Source: Goniomonas avonlea
Lineage: Eukaryota; Cryptophyceae; Goniomonadida; Goniomonadaceae
Assembly: GCA_003573635.1 (NCBI GenBank)
Contig: QUTJ01031434.1
Coordinates: 1 to 11,714, forward strand
Length of the DNA: 11,714 nt
Direction of reading: 5' to 3'
Under the pieces are notes generated by a model, which saw only the letters and a list, made by a program, of their open reading frames with translations, was not told the origin of the DNA and did no database searches. Below, piece after piece: positions 10,301 to 11,714 of the stretch; the first letter of the stretch is position 1; every line of letters begins with the position of its first letter. The position numbers were made by a program, and so were the translations under genes.

Positions 10301-11698
10301 CGCCTGTGGTTTCATTGCATGCGAGCGTTGAGTCTCACGTCTCGCCTGACTTGTTGGCCTTAACTTGTGGACATCAGCCAGCGGTGCCGCCCGTGCGAGA
10401 AGAGCCCCTGGTCCTTCAGCGAGACTCCATTCGCGTGATCATTTCCAACATGCCTGTGCGTGGCGAGCTGCAAGCCCGTGCAACCCTCACAGTGCCAACG
10501 GGCGCCACCTACGACACTGTGATGGCCGAGGTCGCCAATAACATCGAGCTCGGTGAGGCAACGCTGATGATGACGGCTGTTGATGAACTCGTTCCCGACA
10601 GGCCTTGGGCGTGTTTTGGATCTCAGTCAATTCCTCTTGGTGCACGAGGACGCGGCGCTCAACCAAATTGTTGCAAGCGTGGACCGGGATCTGATGCAGG
10701 GGGCACTGTTTGACTACATCGATGTGAGTCCTGTTGAGTTACTGGCCTGCCCTTTGACTGTGGTGGCAATTGCGAGTCTCATCCATGGACCGTTGCTCTC
10801 GCATGTTTTGGTCGTCACTATCCTGTGTAACTGAATTGCAAGTTTACACGAGTGCTGCAGCGTGAAGTGCGCGCCAAGCGCAATGGTCACACGTCGTACT
10901 CAAGCTTCCTCACCGCCACCCGAGAGGTGAACAAGCAATGTGAGCTCCGCTGTGACCAATGGCCTGGAACACCGCTGCTGTTTACTCCCGTGGAGAGCTT
11001 CAACGGCAGCCACATCGCGCTCAAGGACGAGGTTGTGCTCAAGTTGGTCTCGTTCGCCGAGCTGAGTTCAAGAAAGGTGCACTCGTGTCTGCTTTGACCG
11101 ACCTTAACACACCGTGACGCGACTGACATCTTGGCTTGTGCGAGGCCGATCCTGGGTCGGCCAGACCTCCATCAGAGACCAGAACGAATGCGAAGCACAT
11201 GTGTGATAATAGGTCTGAGTGACCCAATTTTACAGATCAAGCTGTGGCAGGAACATCTCGGAGATATTTTTGTCCGACATGGAGGTGCCAAGAAAACTGT
11301 TCCCTTGGTACTCGGATCGGTGAGTTCTCAATCCATAGTGAGTGCGACACGATATGCGCCACCGTAACTGGATGTACGATGTGCGACACCGCATCTTGGA
11401 TGTACGATAGCCAAGCATGCACTCAACCCCAGATCTAGGTTTGAATCGGATTATATTTGGGGAAGATCTTACACAACAGTTGGGCACCAAGCAATGGGCG
11501 CCTCAAGTGGCTGTGCGTTCAGCTTGAGAATGTCTCTGTTAGAGAATCCATTACTTTGTGGTGACCTTCTGATGTTCGCGACAGCGTGGGCTCACGACGC
11601 TAGTGGAGGACGCTAAGGTGTGTGCGCTTCAACGGCTTGGAATCAAGGCATTAGCTGCTGAGAAACTCAACGCCACTTCCCTTCGGTTGAGCCTCGCG
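155..11698 (+). CDS. Partial multi-exon gene for a TEP1/NPHP3-like DUF4062-NACHT (STAND) protein
   Basis: One spliced gene, open at both ends, explains the whole + strand. About 41 exons (mean near 130 bases) separated by introns averaging about 150 bases join in frame with GT-AG borders into roughly 1,780 codons. Exon phases agree at every junction I tested except between exons 9 and 10. No start Met or terminal stop is visible: the first exon begins after an acceptor at 154 and the last ends at a GTGCGT donor at 11699. In order the protein has an unknown N-terminal part, a DUF4062-like domain, a NACHT ATPase, a TEP1-type helical region and a long part with ubiquitin-like segments. Members of this class are large intracellular switch or scaffold proteins; TEP1 is a vault and telomerase component and NPHP3 a ciliary protein. 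I do not claim orthology with either. Exon borders come from reading splice consensus and frame, with no transcript support. Confidence 0.78.
1501..2289 (+). other. Exons 7-9: first half of a DUF4062-like domain
   Basis: Exons are 1501-1636, 1854-1988 and 2143-2258 (or to 2289). Exon 7 encodes LTIYVSTTEVDMTAERF, which lines up with the opening signature of DUF4062 (a hydrophobic strand, then SSTF-x-DM-x-x-ER). This signature starts the domain in TEP1- and NPHP3-type proteins ahead of their NACHT. Exon 8 (GLRLDDPYLANPRLLES) sits where the family usually has a DLRWG-type motif, and that motif is not recognisable here. Exon 9 is helical (HSERALLRECCSLYKAKAQ) and may match the helix preceding the LYLRDP strand. 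The junction from exon 9 to exon 10 is unresolved: the best donor at 2259 leaves two bases, whereas exon 10 starts in phase 0. A donor at 2290 restores the phase, or a small exon near 2409-2436 could bridge the gap. Confidence 0.62.
1637..1759. repeat. 22-base tandem repeat filling the 5' part of intron 7
   Basis: Units start at 1637, 1659, 1678, 1700, 1722 and 1744 and follow GTCYGYRCTTGYTTCCTYCCAC (one unit has 19 bases, the last is partial and decays). The first unit begins exactly at the GT of the splice donor after exon 7, so each later unit repeats a donor-like GTC start. The intron itself is 1637-1853, with the usual TTTTTCCAG acceptor. Confidence 0.8.
2606..2769 (+). other. Exon 10: DUF4062 core with LYLRDP motif
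   Basis: The exon opens after CTTCCGCAG and ends at the strong donor GTAAGC at 2770, leaving two bases (CG) of a split codon. It encodes ANALLYLRDPSVWES, followed by a helix ending RIDTLRALAAESGW. The LYLRDP strand corresponds to the conserved F/I-Y-F-R-D segment of DUF4062 in TEP1 and NPHP3. In those proteins it is likewise followed by a helix containing a 'lysine or arginine, I, x, x, L' pattern before the next strand. The split codon becomes Arg whichever of the three downstream alternative exons is used. An acceptor at 2593 would add four residues (ELPQ) and cannot be excluded. Confidence 0.75.
2863..3297. repeat. GT-rich minisatellite with higher-order structure in intron 10
   Basis: Intron 2770-3420 (651 bases, the longest here) is mostly this array. 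Basic units are TGTGCTCTCAGTGGTGGTGG (20 bases) and a 24-base variant TGTGCTCTGTGC plus TGTGTGGTGTGG. They are arranged as a block of one 24-base unit, three 20-base units and one 15-base unit (3009-3107). The same block recurs at 3126-3224 with only a few changes. A 25-base segment at 2863 also recurs at 2922. No protein is claimed from it, although several + frames stay open because the array lacks TAA, TAG and most TGA. Confidence 0.9.
3332..3375. repeat. 15-base tandem repeat, three copies
   Basis: CTGAAGTGCTGTCGT at 3332, 3347 and (with a changed end) 3362. It sits between the minisatellite and alternative exon 11a, within the same intron. Confidence 0.9.
3421..3533 (+). other. Alternative exon 11a (copy 1) of the DUF4062 C-terminal segment
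   Basis: A 113-base exon, preceded by GCGAGCAG and followed by the strong donor GTGAGTG. It begins with one base of a split codon and ends with the first base of the next, giving 37 complete codons. The product reads CAEYTAEFESLD, then HALRLAIHFAHQFTTAKSA. In TEP1-like proteins the matching segment is the C-terminal strand and helix of DUF4062 (Y-x-x-x-F, a turn, then an L-x-x-A-x-x-V helix). It joins exon 10 (CG+G, Arg) and exon 12 in frame. It is the copy nearest to the minisatellite intron. Confidence 0.68.
3678..3796 (+). other. Alternative exon 11b (copy 2), diverged
   Basis: A candidate 119-base exon between the two better copies. It starts after TCGCGAG with one base of a split codon (CG+A, Arg) and ends at a GTGCGG donor with one base over, giving 39 codons. 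The second half (RALRLAAADAVTRKEPQRA) matches the HALRLA helix of copies 1 and 3, and all three copies have exactly 13 residues between ALRLA and the donor. The first half (VALTQLQFKARR) fits poorly, and the acceptor has no pyrimidine tract. It may be a diverged working copy or a decaying one. Confidence 0.42.
3974..4086 (+). other. Alternative exon 11c (copy 3) of the DUF4062 C-terminal segment
   Basis: A 113-base exon of exactly the same length and phases as copy 1, preceded by TGCCCGTCAG and ending at a GTAGTA donor. It encodes GPEYVPMFEPFD, then AHALRLAVDAARQLTVAISA. Aligned with copy 1 it shares EY-x3-FE-x2-D, then HALRLA, then A-x-Q-x-T-x-A-x-SA without gaps. It joins exon 10 (CG+C, Arg) and exon 12 (G+CT, Ala). 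The two copies cannot be used together without breaking the frame, because each must start after a phase-2 exon and each ends in phase 1. Confidence 0.7.
4178..5036 (+). other. Exons 12-15: linker between DUF4062 and NACHT
   Basis: Exons are 4178-4272, 4372-4551, 4650-4721 and 4890-5036. Exon 12 is a helix with a tryptophan pair (DKWRGELQVALPLVWHELQ). Exon 13 encodes RQLVGTLVEILEDEGVRC, then a strand-like VKRLIVASRIVFVPA; its end at the GTACTC donor (4552) is chosen because it restores phase. Exon 14 encodes YLGEGRVQLAAHGIRLF. Exon 15 encodes HPCHSFLSEHALQRDYLLEL, which resembles the 'H-x-x-F ... R-x-x-Y' segment that precedes the P-loop in NPHP3-like proteins. The linker is longer than in human TEP1. 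A minor alternative for exon 13 is an end at the 4446 donor, but that breaks the frame with exon 14. Confidence 0.6.
5182..6007 (+). other. Exons 16-19: NACHT nucleotide-binding core
   Basis: Exons are 5182-5328, 5511-5621 (donor placed within a TG run), 5674-5781 and 5841-6007, all phase 0 until the last. Exon 16 carries a complete Walker A, RGEPGCGKTALLAHFAE, with the invariant GKT. Exon 17 continues FVRHFCQFYAGAPNDTRLLP, matching the 'HF-x-G-A-x-x-x-x-D' strand after the P-loop in TEP1/NPHP3 NACHT domains. Exon 19 carries a Walker B strand, GVLLILDGLDAM, where the family has hhhhD-x-x-D. NACHT domains are STAND ATPases that switch with nucleotide state; ADP/ATP use is known for the family and inferred here. 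Exon 18 (TLPQILLRC) is the least conserved, and its frame was chosen for open phase on both sides. Confidence 0.85.
5418..5510 (+). promoter_or_regulatory. Long polypyrimidine tract and 3' splice site before exon 17
   Basis: Intron 5329-5510 ends with about 90 bases that are almost all C and T, closing with CCCTGCCTAG. This is an unusually strong acceptor compared with the other introns, most of which have short or poor tracts. It splits the NACHT domain just after the P-loop exon. Confidence 0.7.
6076..7164 (+). other. Exons 20-23: NACHT C-terminal helical and winged-helix part
   Basis: Exons are 6076-6212, 6382-6620, 6756-6919 and 7047-7164. Exon 20 gives the strand RRPLLVIMSAEP, where STAND proteins have the sensor strand after Walker B. 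Exon 21 is alanine/proline-rich at first, then encodes LPRQEQEAVARAWLQHEGL, which matches the TEP1-type helix 'L-x-x-E-A-x-x-x-x-x-x-W-L/E-L ... G-K-x-L'. Exon 22 (QVSALVLGQEACSPRYLRTA) matches the 'S-x-P-L-Y-L-R' helix that follows. Exon 23 (FVTLLLAAATGVSRSVMLSVL) matches the winged-helix 'L-x-x-L-x-x-x-R-x-G-L-x-x-x-x-L' segment. The order and spacing agree with TEP1 and NPHP3. The low-complexity start of exon 21 is unusual for the fold. Confidence 0.75.
7273..8305 (+). other. Exons 24-28: TEP1-type helical region after NACHT
   Basis: Exons are 7273-7449 (or to 7455), 7512-7578, 7631-7740, 7868-7960 (or from 7859) and 8159-8305. Exon 24 encodes LCLHPRFVTPATDRYAPK, comparable with the end of the winged-helix region in TEP1 (a 'hydrophobic, x, H/P, x, F/L, ... 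A, x, x, x, R/C, Y' pattern). Exons 25-26 (WPLPRFLFEMLKP, then EYNALLSAIKSHI) resemble the 'LPYHL' helix and the following helices. Exons 27-28 (HSFLKNLKKERSLCQTYAEF) resemble the last helix before the WD40 region, which runs 'F-x-x-F-L ... L-x-x-Y-P'. The intron between 24 and 25 has two equally good donors, 7450 and 7456. The intron 7579-7630 ends in CCAAG, a weak acceptor chosen for phase. Confidence 0.6.
7803..7841. other. Intronic inverted repeat (possible hairpin)
   Basis: CAACAATAAT at 7803-7812 is the exact reverse complement of ATTATTGTTG at 7832-7841, with a 19-base loop. It lies in intron 7741-7858 or 7741-7867, just upstream of the exon 27 acceptor. Its AT-rich make-up stands out from the surroundings. 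Function unknown. Confidence 0.6.
8587..8883 (+). other. Intron 29, about 300 bases, no exon seen
   Basis: This intron runs from GTGCGC to CACCCTCAG. One frame on the left is open up to 8726, but it has no acceptor in phase with exons 29 and 30 and no recognisable peptide. A CTAACTGAC sequence near 8857-8866, about 20 bases before the acceptor, is a plausible branch site. Confidence 0.55.
8994..9051. repeat. Direct duplication of about 29 bases in intron 30
   Basis: ACAATTCTCCTTGTATCCCG with CACCTCTC-type ending at 8994-9021 is followed directly by a near copy at 9022-9051. Both copies end in CCCGACCTCTCA, so the intron's pyrimidine tract is doubled ahead of the acceptor at 9066. Confidence 0.85.
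9289..10010 (+). other. Exons 32-34: unassigned part of the C-terminal region
   Basis: Exons are 9289-9452, 9615-9798 and 9896-10010. Exon 32 reads MRVRYGDVVEEASRLGL, then ALPADFALHQDEELN, again with strand-helix-strand spacing as in a ubiquitin-like fold. Exon 33 is a charged helix with a tryptophan-rich end (WQAHLKERKEDLDWPF), then a proline-rich strand region. Exon 34 (FVIKSGAQLQIFPWPVL, then SVMAYADLVVKRG) is strand-rich. The reading frame is continuous across all three, and the borders follow consensus. I cannot assign a family. The basic stretch DKHKRRH in exon 34 is short and not enough for a localisation signal. Confidence 0.5.
10071..10723 (+). other. Exons 35-37: ubiquitin-like region resembling USP7 C-terminal domains
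   Basis: Exons are 10071-10261, 10378-10552 and 10602-10723, with phases 1, 0, 1, 0 that match. The intron 10553-10601 is 49 bases, the shortest confidently placed one. Exon 35 ends FRLALEGKLLPEHATML, with the 'L-x-x-x-G-K-x-L-x-x-x-x-T-L' layout of ubiquitin-like folds. Exon 36 has SIRVIISNMPVRGELQARAT, then a 'V-P-x-G-A-T-x-x-x-x-x-x-E-V' strand-to-helix turn, and exon 37 gives RVLDLSQFLLVHEDAALNQI. This succession (strand, helix ending in ELG, then LR/V-L-E/D-hydrophobic-hydrophobic and an acidic turn) resembles the fourth ubiquitin-like domain of USP7. No deubiquitinase catalytic motif is present in the window, so the likeness, if real, concerns only the fold. Confidence 0.42.
10843..11698 (+). 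other. Exons 38-41: distal C-terminal region, continues beyond window
   Basis: Exons are 10843-11076, 11236-11319, 11480-11512 and 11585-11698, all phase 0 on both sides. Exon 38 (TSYSSFLTATREVNKQCELR, then IALKDEVVLKLVSFAEL) alternates helix and strand. Exon 39 is IKLWQEHLGDIFVRHGG and a strand. Exon 40 is a 33-base micro-exon (LGTKQWAPQVA), supported by an ACAACAG acceptor and a GTGCGT donor. Exon 41 (TTLVEDAKVCALQRLGIKAL) is helix-rich and stops at a GTGCGT donor, so at least one further exon lies downstream. A longer form of exon 40 extended leftward would not keep phase with exon 39. I recognise no family here. Confidence 0.5.
11342..11408. repeat. Degenerate direct repeat in intron 39
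   Basis: GTGCGACAC at 11342 and 11381 and GGATGTACGAT at 11370 and 11398 define two head-to-tail units of 39 and 28 bases. They lie inside intron 11320-11479. I see no other function for it. Confidence 0.75.
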
Positions 11699-11714
11699 GT
11701 GCGTCCAAATGATA

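Noticed and set aside
8491-11698. WD40 propeller expected after a TEP1-type NACHT
   Set aside because: No GH...WD spacing was found in any phase-consistent exon.
1-11714. tRNA, rRNA, transposon ends or viral genes
   Set aside because: I saw no cloverleaf with A/B boxes, no rRNA signature, no terminal inverted repeats with target duplications and no reverse transcriptase or integrase motifs.

Overview
The window looks like genomic DNA from a GC-rich, intron-dense eukaryote, most likely a single-celled one. I see no bacterial operon structure, no Shine-Dalgarno spacing and no long clean reading frame. Instead there are about 41 short open blocks (33 to 239 bases) on the + strand. Nearly all are bounded by AG on the left and GT on the right, with donors of the type GTGCGT, GTGAGT or GTACGT. 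When introns of about 50 to 650 bases are removed, the blocks join in frame from 155 to 11698 without a stop codon; one junction, between exons 9 and 10, is unresolved. Choanoflagellates and similar protists have genes built this way, but the lineage is inferred and I cannot name a species.

I read the window as the middle of one large gene, about 1,780 codons, open at both ends. Neither a start codon region nor a stop codon is visible. Region by region: 155-1359 holds six exons of an unrecognised N-terminal part. 1501-4086 holds a DUF4062-type domain, whose last segment is present in three tandem alternative exons. 4178-5036 is a linker. 5182-7164 is a NACHT-type STAND ATPase with a visible P-loop and Walker B. 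7273-8305 is the helical region that follows the NACHT in TEP1-like proteins. 8491-11698 is a long C-terminal part in which I see no WD40 repeats but several ubiquitin-like (beta-grasp) looking segments, one of them reminiscent of the C-terminal domains of USP7.

The order DUF4062-NACHT-helical region is that of the TEP1/NPHP3 class of STAND proteins. These act as nucleotide-driven switches or scaffolds: an N-terminal effector or adaptor, a central ATPase and a C-terminal sensor or partner-binding part. Here the usual WD40 or TPR sensor seems to be replaced by ubiquitin-like modules.

The most interesting item is the cluster of three tandem exons at 3421-3533, 3678-3796 and 3974-4086. All three start after one base of a split codon and end after the first base of the next. 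They cannot be joined to each other in frame, but each can be joined to the same upstream and downstream exons. That is the signature expected of mutually exclusive splicing. Just upstream, the longest intron carries a large GT-rich minisatellite with a 99-base higher-order duplication. Several other introns carry small tandem repeats. The minus strand shows nothing I can support as a gene.
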